Of a stretch of DNA of 29,963 nucleotides, positions 1 to 7,994 are shown in pieces. The translations under genes were made by a program, and so were the position numbers. Within the stretch, counting starts at the first letter, position 1. Each line of letters begins with the position of its first letter. The notes under the pieces are model-generated. The model saw nothing but the letters and a program-made list of their open reading frames with translations, did not search any database and had not been told where the DNA came from. Origin of the DNA: SVQP01 sp045652835. Lineage in GTDB: Bacteria > Bacillota > Clostridia > Oscillospirales > CAG-272. The DNA is taken from the NCBI GenBank assembly GCA_045652835.1, contig JAZOLE010000084.1, positions 1 through 29,963 of the forward strand. Direction: 5' to 3'.

Positions 1-236
1 TATGCCGATAAGCAGAAAATAAATAAAAAGATAGCGCAAGATGTATATATGCCAAAGGGTGCCTTGTGTAAAGGGAGGTGGGCTTGCGAAGCAAGACGGA
101 GGGATTGTAAAAAGCAGATTTTTATAGCAAAACAATCCCTCAGTCACCTTCGCTGACAGCTCCCTTTGCACAAGGGAGCCTTTGGCATATATACATCTTG
201 CGCTATCTTTTTATTTATTTTCTGCTTATCGGCATA
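1..236. repeat. Long palindromic (MITE-like) repeat
   Basis: Bases 1-58 are the exact inverse complement of 179-236, so the unit can fold into a near-continuous hairpin. The middle also pairs in part: GGAGGGATTGT near 100 against ACAATCCCTC near 152, and AAAGGGAGG near 72 against CTCCCTTTG near 160. The inner segment resembles a dispersed intergenic repeat common in gut Clostridia (recalled, not searched). It has no coding content. Because its arm begins at base 1, it may continue to the left of the window. Confidence 0.85.
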
Positions 237-248
237 GCCTTTATTGAA

Positions 249-275
249 CCCCGCCACTATGGCGGGGTTTTCTTT
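249..275 (+). terminator. Rho-independent terminator
   Basis: CCCCGCCA (249-256) pairs with TGGCGGGG (260-267) across a 3-base loop and is followed by TTTTCTTTTT. It probably ends a rightward transcript that begins left of the window, because the next coding trace (321-629) starts after it and is broken. Confidence 0.85.
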
Positions 276-320
276 TTCCAAAAAGGGCTTTGAGATTGCT
301 CTCAAAGCCGATTTTGGTCG

Positions 321-629
321 GGCACGCACAACTCGGGCGTCAAGTACGCGCGGGCAAACCTGTTCTCGGGCGCGCCTATGGTCATCGTGCCCCCCACCTA
401 TGATGACATTGCCCTGCTTGGCAAGGTCAAAAATCTGCTTGCCCCCATGGGCTTTGGCTCGATCACGGTCAGCACGGCGGACGAGCATGACCGCATGATC
501 GCCTTTACCTCGCAGCTGGCGCACGTGGTGTCCAACGCCTACGTCAAAAGTCCCACCGCACGCGCGCACAAGGGCTTTTCGGCAGGCAGCTACAAGGATA
601 TGACCCGCGTGGCTTGGCTCAACGTATAG
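321..629 (+). pseudogene. Prephenate dehydrogenase (TyrA) remnant
   Basis: Reading from 321, the frame starts with GTHNSGVKYARANLF and continues through EHDRMIAFTSQLAHVVSNAYVKSP and GFSAGSYKDMTRVAWLN. This is the conserved middle of NAD-dependent prephenate dehydrogenase, the tyrosine-pathway enzyme that makes 4-hydroxyphenylpyruvate. Only about 100 residues remain. The Rossmann NAD-binding N-terminus is absent: identity stops just before GTHN, where family members read HPMAG. The helical C-terminus is cut after WLN by a TAG. There is no ribosome site at a usable start, and a terminator lies just upstream. It is a decayed internal fragment and should not be active. The family assignment is strong; the missing ends are seen directly. 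Confidence 0.8.
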
Positions 630-895
630 CACATTTGTCGCCGCAGTGCAAGAGGAAATCAAAGAAATGCAGCGGGCAAAATGCAGCAAAATGAAGCAGA
701 ATGAAGCAGAATGCAGAATTGGTGGGGCGTTGCGTGTCGGAGAGGAATGTTGCGACAAAGGCGAAATGCGAACGCCCGCCTTCGGCACAATGTAACAACG
801 GACGCATACAAGGCACCGTCCTTGCCACCGTTATGTAGTATTTGCTCTTAACAGAATGCATGAAATTAGTACGGACAATTTATACAAAACATGCA
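630..895. other. Non-coding stretch with short tandem repeat
   Basis: No supported gene lies between the TyrA remnant and the promoter at 896. A degenerate 10-bp tandem, ATGAAGCAGA, occurs at 691-700 and 701-710 inside a longer run of AATGCAG/AATGAAG units (about 664-718). The reading frames here are low-complexity and lack ribosome sites. Confidence 0.6.
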
Positions 896-924
896 TTGAC
901 AAGGCTGGAAATATATGTTATAAT
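896..924 (+). promoter_or_regulatory. Consensus sigma-A promoter, extended -10
   Basis: TTGACA (896-901) and TATAAT (919-924) are separated by exactly 17 bases, with TG at 916-917 making an extended -10. Both hexamers match consensus perfectly. Transcription would start near 931 and give a roughly 190-base leader before the secreted protein at 1120. Confidence 0.85.
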
Positions 925-1047
925 TACCATGAAAGCATAATTGAATATGCATGGGGTTCTGATACGCGAGGAAAGCGTTCATTGCGTGGAGGATATGGAA
1001 GACTTGTTTTGACATGGCGATGCGATTTGGGGAAGGAGGAGAGTCCA

Positions 1048-1110
1048 ATGGGCAACAATTTCAATGGTTTGTCCTGCGTTAATATCACAATTTACATTGA
1101 AATAATTTAG
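1048..1110 (+). CDS. Possible 20-aa leader peptide
   Basis: An ATG at 1048 sits 7 bases after a very strong ribosome site (AAGGAGGAG) and opens a 20-codon frame, MGNNFNGLSCVNITIYIEII, ending at TAG 1110, just 9 bases before the next ATG. It lies on the transcript predicted from the promoter at 896. It could be a translated leader controlling the downstream gene, or the worn start of a former gene whose ribosome site survived. It has no recognizable domain. The ribosome site is seen; translation is inferred. Confidence 0.45.
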   Translation: MGNNFNGLSCVNITIYIEII

Positions 1111-1119
1111 GCGGTTACC

Positions 1120-1656
1120 ATGAAATCGTATAAGAAAACAGTTATTGCCATTCTGCTTGCAGTGGTGCTTTGCAGTATGGCTTGTGTTGAAGTGTTCGCT
1201 GATCACTATGATTACTCAAGTTATTTTTACTCTTTACAATATGTTACTAATACCTCGAAAGCTGAACCTGTGCAGACCTTAACCTCTCAATTTAGTAATC
1301 CTGACACAGGAACTGTGGGCGTTTATTTTTATGCACATGATTACAATATGAGAGATGGGTTTATAAGGGATTTATCTCGCACCGCCACAATCATGTTGAT
1401 GGAAAAGGACAAAAGTGACGCTGACGGTTACATAGATGACGAAGTCTGCGAATATACAGGTTATTTCGACTATGATGCTGATGGTAATTATCGAATTGTT
1501 TCCTATTCGCGCGAGGAATTATATGATGAAGCCGAGATTATTGAATATGGGTCAACGGTTGAGCTTTATATTAGTGTGATTGTACAGCGGATATCTGGTG
1601 ATACAACAAATAATATTTCTACGGGTCTTTTATATTACAGGTATTGGATTGATTAA
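1120..1656 (+). CDS. Secreted hypothetical protein, 178 aa
   Basis: The N-terminus is a clear Sec signal peptide: a lysine-rich start (KSYKK), a hydrophobic core (about residues 8-22) and a likely signal-peptidase I cleavage after VFA at residue 27. The mature part is about 150 residues, rich in Tyr and Asp, and looks like a small extracellular beta domain, with alternating segments such as VGVYFYAHD and TVELYISVIVQRI. I do not recognise the family. The start is ATG 1120 with GGCGG upstream, translated close behind the 20-aa frame at 1048. It is the first full gene after the consensus promoter at 896 and lies upstream of a lipoprotein and two ABC fusions. It may belong to the same envelope-related locus, but nothing in the sequence proves that. 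Confidence 0.75.
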   Translation: MKSYKKTVIAILLAVVLCSMACVEVFADHYDYSSYFYSLQYVTNTSKAEPVQTLTSQFSNPDTGTVGVYFYAHDYNMRDGFIRDLSRTATIMLMEKDKSDADGYIDDEVCEYTGYFDYDADGNYRIVSYSREELYDEAEIIEYGSTVELYISVIVQRISGDTTNNISTGLLYYRYWID

Positions 1657-1717
1657 TCAAATTCTTAGCGCATAATATTTTTGATTCATTGTGTTAAAGT
1701 ATTTTGTTGAAGTTTTT

Positions 1718-1744
1718 CCCTGCAAGTCCTTGGGGCTTGCAGGG
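1718..1744 (+). promoter_or_regulatory. Intergenic hairpin before lipoprotein gene
   Basis: CCCTGCAAG (1718-1726) pairs with CTTGCAGGG (1736-1744) around a 9-base loop. The expected T-run does not follow, so it may be an attenuator, a processing site or a weak terminator between the genes at 1120 and 1780. Confidence 0.5.
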
Positions 1745-1779
1745 GATTATCAAATTATAGAAGGTAGTGAGGAAGCATT

Positions 1780-2688
1780 ATGAAAGTAAAAACGAAAAAA
1801 AAACTTGCCTGCTTGTTGCTGGCAATGCTGCTTTTGTTTGTTTTTTCAGCATGCAATGCTTCGGAGTTGGGCAATGACTCTGAAACTGATGACGAAACCG
1901 AATATGTGTTTGGAAAAGTAGAAAACCCAAGTCTTCCTTTCCAAAGGAAGGTCGCAATGCATATGACCGAGGATGGATGGGTATATTTCTTTTATTACAC
2001 TTATGGAGAACTTGGCGGAGCGCCTTATTTATGGCAAATAAAAAATATCCGTTATAGTACTACAGAGGATTACCCATATGGTCCCGCATTTATTAACTAT
2101 GGGACAAATAGCGTGATCCCAGAACGAACTGAAGATATGCAAACTATTAAGGCTCTTTTAGGCTATAGCGAAAAGGAGCATATGACGGTAGAAGAGTTAT
2201 TGGCACTTGACAAGGATGATATTGAACTGAAAACAATAGATGAGGATTTATTCTTCTCACTGATACATCAAGCGATAAACCAAAGCGAGCCCTACGAGGT
2301 AGGTCCGTATATTGAGGTCGCTTCTTCGGGCTTGATGATAGAACATCGCAACCCTGAAACAAACGGATATGCATTTTTGGATGGATATACGTTTCAAATT
2401 GGGTATATATCTCACGTTGGCACCATTGCCGCCATACACGTTGACGTATTATATGAGGACGCCGATAAGCCGTTTGGCTTTAGCCAGCTTTCCGACATGA
2501 TCGATGCGGGAGAGGCAACAGAGGAGCAGGTTGCGCTTTATGCCGAGCTAAAGCGCATCGAGCAGGGTGTGCTTAATAATTGCGACTTCCTGTTTGAAAA
2601 CACCGAATATGACGACAAGGTCATTGCGGGCGTGGATCTTGCAAGGCTTGCGGTATGCCTGGAGCGTCTGGAGCATGCGGAGTATTAA
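1780..2688 (+). CDS. Putative lipoprotein, 302 aa
   Basis: The protein begins with a basic stretch (KVKTKKK), a hydrophobic core, and FSAC with Cys25, a plausible lipobox although Phe at -3 is unusual. An Asp/Glu-rich linker follows (about residues 29-43), as in many surface lipoproteins. The rest is an acidic soluble domain with no motif I recognise. The start is ATG 1780 with GAGG upstream. The next gene, an ABC ATPase-permease fusion, starts 65 bases after its stop with no terminator between, so these are probably co-transcribed. By analogy with MacB/FtsX-type loci, the lipoprotein could work with the transporter's large extracellular domain. Lipid attachment is likely; function is unknown. 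Confidence 0.75.
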   Translation: MKVKTKKKLACLLLAMLLLFVFSACNASELGNDSETDDETEYVFGKVENPSLPFQRKVAMHMTEDGWVYFFYYTYGELGGAPYLWQIKNIRYSTTEDYPYGPAFINYGTNSVIPERTEDMQTIKALLGYSEKEHMTVEELLALDKDDIELKTIDEDLFFSLIHQAINQSEPYEVGPYIEVASSGLMIEHRNPETNGYAFLDGYTFQIGYISHVGTIAAIHVDVLYEDADKPFGFSQLSDMIDAGEATEEQVALYAELKRIEQGVLNNCDFLFENTEYDDKVIAGVDLARLAVCLERLEHAEY

Positions 2689-2752
2689 CCCAGAAACGGT
2701 TGGTGATGCTGCCACGCAAAACGGCATGCACATTGATGACGGAGAATGAAGT

Positions 2753-4750
2753 ATGATTTACTGTAAAAACATATCCAAGGCATACGGCACACTGTCCGTT
2801 TTGCACGACTTTTCTTATGATTTTTCCGACAGTGGCTTTTATCTGCTATACGGCGAGAGCGGCTGCGGAAAAACCACCCTGCTCAACGTGCTTTGCGGCT
2901 TGCTGCCCTTTGAGGCGGGGGAGATCGTGATAAACGGTACGCCGTTTGTCGGACAAATTGATACGGCGTCGCTTGGAGCATATACCGAGTATATCACCCA
3001 AGACCCGTTTTTTGTGGATTATCTCAACGTGTGGGATAATTTGTATTTAGTCAAGCAGGATGCGCAAGCCATTACGCAGGTGCTGGCGCGCTTTGGTCTG
3101 GCGGGCAAGGAAAAGCAATTGCCCCTGTCACTGTCGGGCGGCGAGCGGCAGCGTTTGGTGTTGGCGCGCGCCCTGCTTAGCAAGAAAAAGATATTGCTGC
3201 TCGACGAGCCGACCGCGGCGTTGGACGAGCAAAATAAGCAAAGTGTGTTCGCGCTGCTTGCCGAGCTTAGCCGGGATTGTCTGGTCGTATGCGCGTCGCA
3301 TGATCAGGTTGCATGGCAGTATGCGGATCACGTGCTGGAATTTGAAAAGGAGCATCGCTACTTGGATGCCCCCGCTGCCCCCGCCGAGAAAAAGCCGTAC
3401 GCCAAGCAAGCCAAGGGCAAGCCGACGGGGCACAGGTCGAAAAAGGGTGAGCCTGTCGCAGAGAAAAGCGGCAGAGTGCTGCGCAGGCTTTTGCGCAAAT
3501 GGTTTGGCTCCAAGCGGAAAAACCGCCGCGCAGAGGTGCTTTTCGCCGTGTTTTTGCTGCTCGCGTTCACGTTGTGCTTCTTGGCGGACACGCCCACCAA
3601 CAAGACCAACGCCAGCGTAGAGTTTGCCTATAAGATCAACATGCTGCACGTCGAGACCACGGGGGACGGGACGGCTGCGCTGGAGTATATCCGCGCGGGC
3701 AAGGGTGTGTCGGACGTCGCCTTTAACTGCAAGGCAAGCCAGCCCGACGTATATCATCCCATACAGCACGGCGGCGGCATTATCGAGGGCATGGAGGCAT
3801 ATACCAAAAGCGTGTATCCCTTCGTGCTGCCCGACAAGGCAGAGGATTTCGGGCTTGTGGACTGCTTGATCTTGGGAGAGTACTTTACAGGTCCCGATCA
3901 GATCATTATCACCAAGCAGATGGCAGAGCAGCTCAGCCCGCGGCACCTGGAGCGCGTGATCGGTAAAAAGCTGAAATACGATCTGTTCCCGATCGGAGAG
4001 ACCGAGCTGGAGGTGGTGGGTGTTTTAGGAGACCTGGACGCCATGCAGGCGGAGTATCTCAACGCCACCAATGCAGGGAACTTCAAGTATGAGACCAAGC
4101 AGGAGCGGCAGGCGCTGCGGAACGTCTATTTCATCAGCAGCTCGCTTGCGCGGGAGCTTTCGCAAGATCCGTTGTATCACGCCACGGGGGATAAGCGCAC
4201 GTATAAGGTGTATTTCGATTCCTACGGTGATATGATGCAATTTTACGAGCAAAGTGCAGAGGAGCTGCAATCTCTCGGGGCAAGAATTGAGCCGGGATGG
4301 CGCAACTACGAGCTGGAAAGCCTGTTTTCCAATATGAGCATGCTGCTTTTGCCCACGTCCTTGCTGATTTTGTTGTTCTCGGTGCTATTCTTTATCAATA
4401 TTCAAAAAACCGAGATATCCTATAACAGTAAGTTTATTTCGGTGTTCAACTATGCGGGATATCCCTTGGGGCGCGTGATCTCCTGCTTTGTCAACGTAAG
4501 CATTGCAAGGCTGCTGGTCATAGGGCTTTGCTGCATGGGAGGCGCGTTTTTGCTGACGCTTGCGGGCAATGCCATCAACGCGCACTATATGATCTTCAAG
4601 TTCCAACTGTTTTCGTATAATCCCGTGCTGCTGGCTTTGTATCTGCTTTTGCTTTGCTTGTCCTGCTTCGCGCTTTCGCATTTGCTGTTGCGTCCGCTGC
4701 GATACCGCACGTGGTATGAAAATATCGTCAGCGCGCGGGATCTGATATAG
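2753..4750 (+). CDS. MacB-like ABC ATPase-permease fusion, 665 aa
   Basis: An ATP-binding domain comes first: Walker A GESGCGKT at 34-41, Q-loop Gln83, signature LSGGE at 127-131, Walker B KILLLDEP at 146-153, and H-loop His183. A basic linker (about 205-260) leads to a membrane segment at about 261-278, then an extracellular domain of about 230 residues, then three hydrophobic segments in the last 150 residues (one contains LLLPTSLLILLFSVLFF). This NBD-TM1-extracellular-TM2-4 order is that of MacB/FtsX mechanotransmission transporters rather than substrate-pore exporters. Such proteins in Bacillota act in antimicrobial-peptide resistance, lipoprotein handling or cell-wall control. It is followed by a paralogous fusion, and the two probably form a heterodimer. 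The ATG at 2753 has CGGAG 8 bases upstream. Confidence 0.85.
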   Translation: MIYCKNISKAYGTLSVLHDFSYDFSDSGFYLLYGESGCGKTTLLNVLCGLLPFEAGEIVINGTPFVGQIDTASLGAYTEYITQDPFFVDYLNVWDNLYLVKQDAQAITQVLARFGLAGKEKQLPLSLSGGERQRLVLARALLSKKKILLLDEPTAALDEQNKQSVFALLAELSRDCLVVCASHDQVAWQYADHVLEFEKEHRYLDAPAAPAEKKPYAKQAKGKPTGHRSKKGEPVAEKSGRVLRRLLRKWFGSKRKNRRAEVLFAVFLLLAFTLCFLADTPTNKTNASVEFAYKINMLHVETTGDGTAALEYIRAGKGVSDVAFNCKASQPDVYHPIQHGGGIIEGMEAYTKSVYPFVLPDKAEDFGLVDCLILGEYFTGPDQIIITKQMAEQLSPRHLERVIGKKLKYDLFPIGETELEVVGVLGDLDAMQAEYLNATNAGNFKYETKQERQALRNVYFISSSLARELSQDPLYHATGDKRTYKVYFDSYGDMMQFYEQSAEELQSLGARIEPGWRNYELESLFSNMSMLLLPTSLLILLFSVLFFINIQKTEISYNSKFISVFNYAGYPLGRVISCFVNVSIARLLVIGLCCMGGAFLLTLAGNAINAHYMIFKFQLFSYNPVLLALYLLLLCLSCFALSHLLLRPLRYRTWYENIVSARDLI

Positions 4751-4761
4751 GAGGTGCGGCA

Positions 4762-6555
4762 ATGTTAAGGCTTGATAATATCACAAAGCAGTATGACAGA
4801 GTCGTGTTGGACCGTGTCAGCTATACCTTTGAGCCGGGCAAGCTATACGTGATCAAGGGCGTTAGCGGCTGCGGCAAAACCACACTGCTCAATATCATCG
4901 GTGGTGTGGAAAAAAGCTTTGAGGGAGAGATCGTCAAGCAGCCAACGCTGCGCATGGGCTATATTTTCCAATATAGCCTGCTGCTTGGCGACGCAAGCGT
5001 GCTTGACAATTTGCGGCTTGTGTGTGACGACCTTCCAAAAATCGAGATGCTTGCCCGCCGTGTGGGCATCGAGACGTTGTTGCATAAGTACCCCGGCGAG
5101 CTTTCGGGCGGCGAGCGGCAGCGCGTGGCGGTGGTGCGTTGCCTTTTGCGTGATCCACAGGTGATTTTGGCGGATGAGCCGACGGCGTCCCTGGATAAGA
5201 AAAACTCCGCTATTATCGCCGAGCTGCTTGCAAGCCTTGCAGGTGAGGGGAGAACGGTCATCGTGGCGACCCACGAGCAATGCTTTGACCACCTTTGTCA
5301 TGCCTGCATCCATTTACTGTACGGTAAGATCGATAAGGTCACCCAAAATCCCATCCCGCAGGGTGGCGCTTTGCAGGCAAAAGGGGACAAGATCAAGGGG
5401 ATGCGGATGCTGCCCTTTGTCATCAAACGCAGATTTACACGCATCAGGCCCACCGCGTACATCTCCTTTGCACTGGTATTTCTGCTTTTGTTTGCAATAT
5501 CCACGCTGCAAAATAGCTTTGGCGACGAGTATATGGGATACGCCAAGCAGGGCTATGCCTACGACGCCTTTCAGATCAACCGCGAGGCATTTGACAAGTT
5601 AGATCCCAAGTATGCGGAGAAATGCAAGATATACAAGCAGTACAACGCAGAGCAGGACGGCGTCAGCGCGTTGTACCTCCCCGCGCCGACCGCCTCGGTG
5701 CTTGCACTGGACGATATGATCCAATATGGCAGCTATCCGAAAACGCGGGACGAGGTGCTGGTCAGCAGGGAATATCTGAGCGATTGCGCCACCGACGCGG
5801 AGTATGCAGCCAAGATCGGCACGGAAATCGCGTTTATGGGAAAGACGCTGACCGTATCGGGCATTCTGTATTCGCTTGACGCCAAGACCTATGACGCCGA
5901 TCGCAGCGACAGCTTTTTGACCAATTACCGCAGCGACCCCTACTACAACGGCAATTACGGCAAGCATATTTATATGGATTACGATCTGCTTGCCGAGATC
6001 GGCACGCTGCAGGAGTCCGAGGAAAACAATCGGGTGATCGGATACTATCCGGGGCTTTACGACGACCGCGACGCATGGAATGCCTTCAAGGATGCCATCC
6101 GTGGGCAGGAGCGCGTCACAGGTATTAACGCGCTTGACCGCATGGGGCGCAATATGCAGGAGTATTTCAGCACCATGTCGTTCTTTTTGCTCGGGATATT
6201 TGCCATTTGCTTTGTCCTGTTCTGCATTTTCATCCGCTCCAAGGTGGATGTCGAGCTATTCTACAGAAAAAGAGAGATCGGCTTTTTGCAGCTGTTCGGT
6301 GTGTCGCGTTGGCGTATTTTTGCCATGCTGCTTTACGAATACGTGCTGCGGTTGGGCGTATCCCTGTGCAGTGCGCTGCTTTTGTACGGCGCGGGGATCA
6401 CGGCGTATCGCTTGATCGTCGGTCGCTGGATCGTGTGCAACCCATGGCACGTGCTGATTGCTTTGCTGCTTGCCACGGCGTTGTATCTTGCGGTTTTGAC
6501 GTGGATCTTTGCCCGCTATATGCGCAAGAGCATTCTTTGGCTGATCAACGATTAA
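4762..6555 (+). CDS. MacB-like ABC ATPase-permease fusion, 597 aa
   Basis: This is a second fusion with the same architecture: Walker A GVSGCGKT at 33-40, Q-loop Gln70, signature LSGGE at 114-118, Walker B VILADEP at 134-140, and H-loop His171. A hydrophobic helix (around 235-253), an extracellular region of about 220 residues and three C-terminal helices follow; one contains MSFFLLGIFAICFVLF. All ATPase residues are intact. Its ribosome site AGGAGGTG overlaps the stop of the preceding fusion gene, so the two are translationally linked and probably form one heterodimeric transporter with eight membrane segments. Its substrate cannot be read from the sequence. A strong terminator lies at 6644. 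Confidence 0.85.
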   Translation: MLRLDNITKQYDRVVLDRVSYTFEPGKLYVIKGVSGCGKTTLLNIIGGVEKSFEGEIVKQPTLRMGYIFQYSLLLGDASVLDNLRLVCDDLPKIEMLARRVGIETLLHKYPGELSGGERQRVAVVRCLLRDPQVILADEPTASLDKKNSAIIAELLASLAGEGRTVIVATHEQCFDHLCHACIHLLYGKIDKVTQNPIPQGGALQAKGDKIKGMRMLPFVIKRRFTRIRPTAYISFALVFLLLFAISTLQNSFGDEYMGYAKQGYAYDAFQINREAFDKLDPKYAEKCKIYKQYNAEQDGVSALYLPAPTASVLALDDMIQYGSYPKTRDEVLVSREYLSDCATDAEYAAKIGTEIAFMGKTLTVSGILYSLDAKTYDADRSDSFLTNYRSDPYYNGNYGKHIYMDYDLLAEIGTLQESEENNRVIGYYPGLYDDRDAWNAFKDAIRGQERVTGINALDRMGRNMQEYFSTMSFFLLGIFAICFVLFCIFIRSKVDVELFYRKREIGFLQLFGVSRWRIFAMLLYEYVLRLGVSLCSALLLYGAGITAYRLIVGRWIVCNPWHVLIALLLATALYLAVLTWIFARYMRKSILWLIND

Positions 6556-6643
6556 AGATCAAATAAAAGAAAAAAGATAAAGATAACAGATCAAACAAAA
6601 AGGCTGACGCGCCATATCTGCATTCTTAGCGGGAAAAAGCACG

Positions 6644-6680
6644 AACACCACCAAGGAATCTTCTTTGGTGGTGTTTTTTT
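6644..6680 (+). terminator. Rho-independent terminator of the ABC operon
   Basis: AACACCACCAA (6644-6654) pairs with TTGGTGGTGTT (6665-6675), followed by a T-run. It ends the rightward transcript carrying the lipoprotein and both ABC fusions. Confidence 0.9.
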
Positions 6681-6722
6681 GTAAGCGATAGCTTACTAAA
6701 GCCTCCCTCCGGGAGGGAGGGG
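6681..6722. repeat. Two small adjacent palindromes
   Basis: GTAAGCGATAGCTTAC (6681-6696) is a 6-bp stem with a 4-base loop. It is followed by CCTCCCT/AGGGAGG (6702-6720). This pairing of short palindromes resembles fragments of dispersed intergenic repeats such as the one at 1-236, whose inner part is also CCTCCCT-like. Confidence 0.5.
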
Positions 6723-6834
6723 GACGGCATGTTATAATATCAAGTGCAACACTCGAAAAAAGTATAGACAATATTCTCACCAAGGTGTAAAATGTAGTTA
6801 CCACACAAACATTTTGCAAAGGAGGCAAGAATAT

Positions 6835-6933
6835 TGATGACTTTCAGTACACAAAAAAATATTGCTTTTGGATATAGAAAAAACCAGGTATTGCTACCTG
6901 GCTGTTCTATATCTATTTTCATTTTTCGGTGAT
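6835..6933 (+). CDS. Short frame with strong ribosome site, possible remnant
   Basis: ATG 6835 lies behind AAAGGAGGCAAG and starts MTFSTQKNIAFGYRKNQV, a 31-32 residue frame ending at the TGA near 6931. The IAFGYR part resembles the opening of the recombinase domain of large serine recombinases or of small recombinase-like proteins in Clostridia (recalled). The frame then runs into a hairpin, 6871-6879 against 6905-6913 with ACCAGGTA/TACCTGG inside it. It is most likely a broken start of a mobile-element gene; a real small protein is possible. Confidence 0.3.
6871..6913. repeat. Hairpin (two stacked stems)
   Basis: GATATAGAA (6871-6879) pairs with TTCTATATC (6905-6913), and inside it ACCAGGTA (6883-6890) pairs with TACCTGGC (6895-6902) around TTGC. 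The T-rich sequence after it suggests a terminator or attenuator acting on the short frame at 6835. Confidence 0.5.
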
Positions 6934-7049
6934 ATTTTTTTACGTTTACATCTGCGAGACCTATGCTACACTGGACACAACGAAAGGCTAAAAAATCGGG
7001 ATTATAATATATCACTGATATATCGCCTTTCGGTAATGCTATCACTCTG
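6914..7049. other. Spacer with no supported gene
   Basis: This is AT-rich sequence between the hairpin and the convergent gene ending at 7050. A short palindrome, GATATATCACTGATATATC, lies near 7007-7025. Nothing else is visible. Confidence 0.4.
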
Positions 7050-7787
7050 TTATGATCCCAACATGGTCATTGCAGCGGTGCCTAAAAGTTGAACAATCGC
7101 GCCATAGAGCCAACCATGTCTTACAACATGGTCATTTATCCGCTGAAATAGTCTCTTTTGTTTGGGAATATTACGACTTGTCTGCATATTGTCAATAAGC
7201 TCTTTAACTTCCTCTAATAATTCGAGCAGTTCAGCCTTATCATCTCCGCCATGCTCATCAATCATTCGCTCTATTTCATGAATGGAATTGTCAACTGACA
7301 ATGTGGAATTTGTTACGTTTCCATATACAATATTGCCATAGTTAGTAATATTTCCGTGTGACATTTTCTTTTTTTCTTCCTCCTGTTGACGCAATGCGTT
7401 ATCTTTATTTTCAAAATAGACAAGAGCAGTAGGGAGGAGATCGCACCAACCGCCATTATCATAGGAGATCAAGCCTCCAATCATTCCATATTGAACAAGC
7501 TTTTCCAATTCTATGCCAATAGAGAAATGAACATAATCAGGCAAAATACTATCATCAAACTCAATACGATTTGATTCACCGTTTTTGCATCCAAGTAAGC
7601 ATTTCAAAACTTCTTCAGCTGTAGCATCCATGATTCGGAAACCCGCAACAAAAGGCTGACCGTTTACTACGGATGCAGCTCTCATGCGTATAGCCTCTTG
7701 ACGAGCTTCTCTCTCTCGTTTACGTTCAGCATTTTTGTCTTGCTTAATTTGCTTTTCCAATAATCTGACCTGTTGCGACTTTGCCAT
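7050..7787 (-). CDS. Hypothetical protein with basic coiled-coil start and amphipathic tail, 245 aa
   Basis: I do not recognise the family. Residues 1-35 are strongly charged (KQIKQDKNAERKREREARQEA) and probably form a helix or coiled coil. A globular middle follows, about 36-135. At about 143-165 there are repeated Asn/Gly turns (GNITNYGNIVYGNVTNST), then a helical pair, and the protein ends HGWLYGAIVQLLGTAAMTMLGS. A glycine/alanine-rich hydrophobic tail of this kind could insert into or lie on a membrane. The ATG at 7787 has GAGGTGG just upstream, and a consensus promoter lies at 7847-7875. It stands alone, transcribed leftwards, next to the attachment site. A defence-type membrane effector is one guess; the sequence shows only the layout. 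Confidence 0.75.
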   Translation of the reverse strand: MAKSQQVRLLEKQIKQDKNAERKREREARQEAIRMRAASVVNGQPFVAGFRIMDATAEEVLKCLLGCKNGESNRIEFDDSILPDYVHFSIGIELEKLVQYGMIGGLISYDNGGWCDLLPTALVYFENKDNALRQQEEEKKKMSHGNITNYGNIVYGNVTNSTLSVDNSIHEIERMIDEHGGDDKAELLELLEEVKELIDNMQTSRNIPKQKRLFQRINDHVVRHGWLYGAIVQLLGTAAMTMLGS

Positions 7788-7846
7788 TATTCCACCTCAA
7801 TTTTTACATTTATACGTATTTCTCGTTATCTGAAGAAGCCAAATAA

Positions 7847-7875
7847 ATTATATCATAACGAAGGGGAAATGTCAA
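7847..7875 (-). promoter_or_regulatory. Consensus promoter of the 245-aa gene
   Basis: Read on the minus strand, TTGACA (7875-7870), 17 bases, then TATAAT (7852-7847), with TG one base before it as an extended -10. This is a perfect match at both hexamers, about 60 bases before the ATG at 7787. Confidence 0.85.
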
Positions 7876-7933
7876 GATTATGCAAGGCAGATATAGAATG
7901 ATAGTACCGATAATCAATCGTACAATATAGAAA

Positions 7934-7994
7934 AAACCTTACTAATCCGTTCACAATTCGTTTTGAATTTCGAACGTTCGAATTAGTAAGGTTT
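7934..7994 (-). terminator. Terminator of the tRNA-Pro gene
   Basis: On the minus strand, directly after the encoded CCA end, AAACCTTACTAAT (7994-7982) pairs with ATTAGTAAGGTTT (7946-7934) and is followed by TTTCTAT. A smaller palindrome sits in the loop. This is the native terminator of the tRNA and marks the original chromosomal side of the attachment site. Confidence 0.8.

Noticed and set aside
3128..3946. 272-aa minus-strand frame inside the first ABC fusion
   Set aside because: It is a shadow of the GC-rich ABC gene, whose motifs are intact on the plus strand; no start signals.
6835..6933. Functional serine recombinase
   Set aside because: Only a short IAFGYR-like stretch exists; no catalytic domain or further recombinase sequence follows.
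7060..7133. Repeat AACATGGTCATT (two copies)
   Set aside because: Both lie inside the 245-aa coding sequence in different codon contexts; most likely chance.
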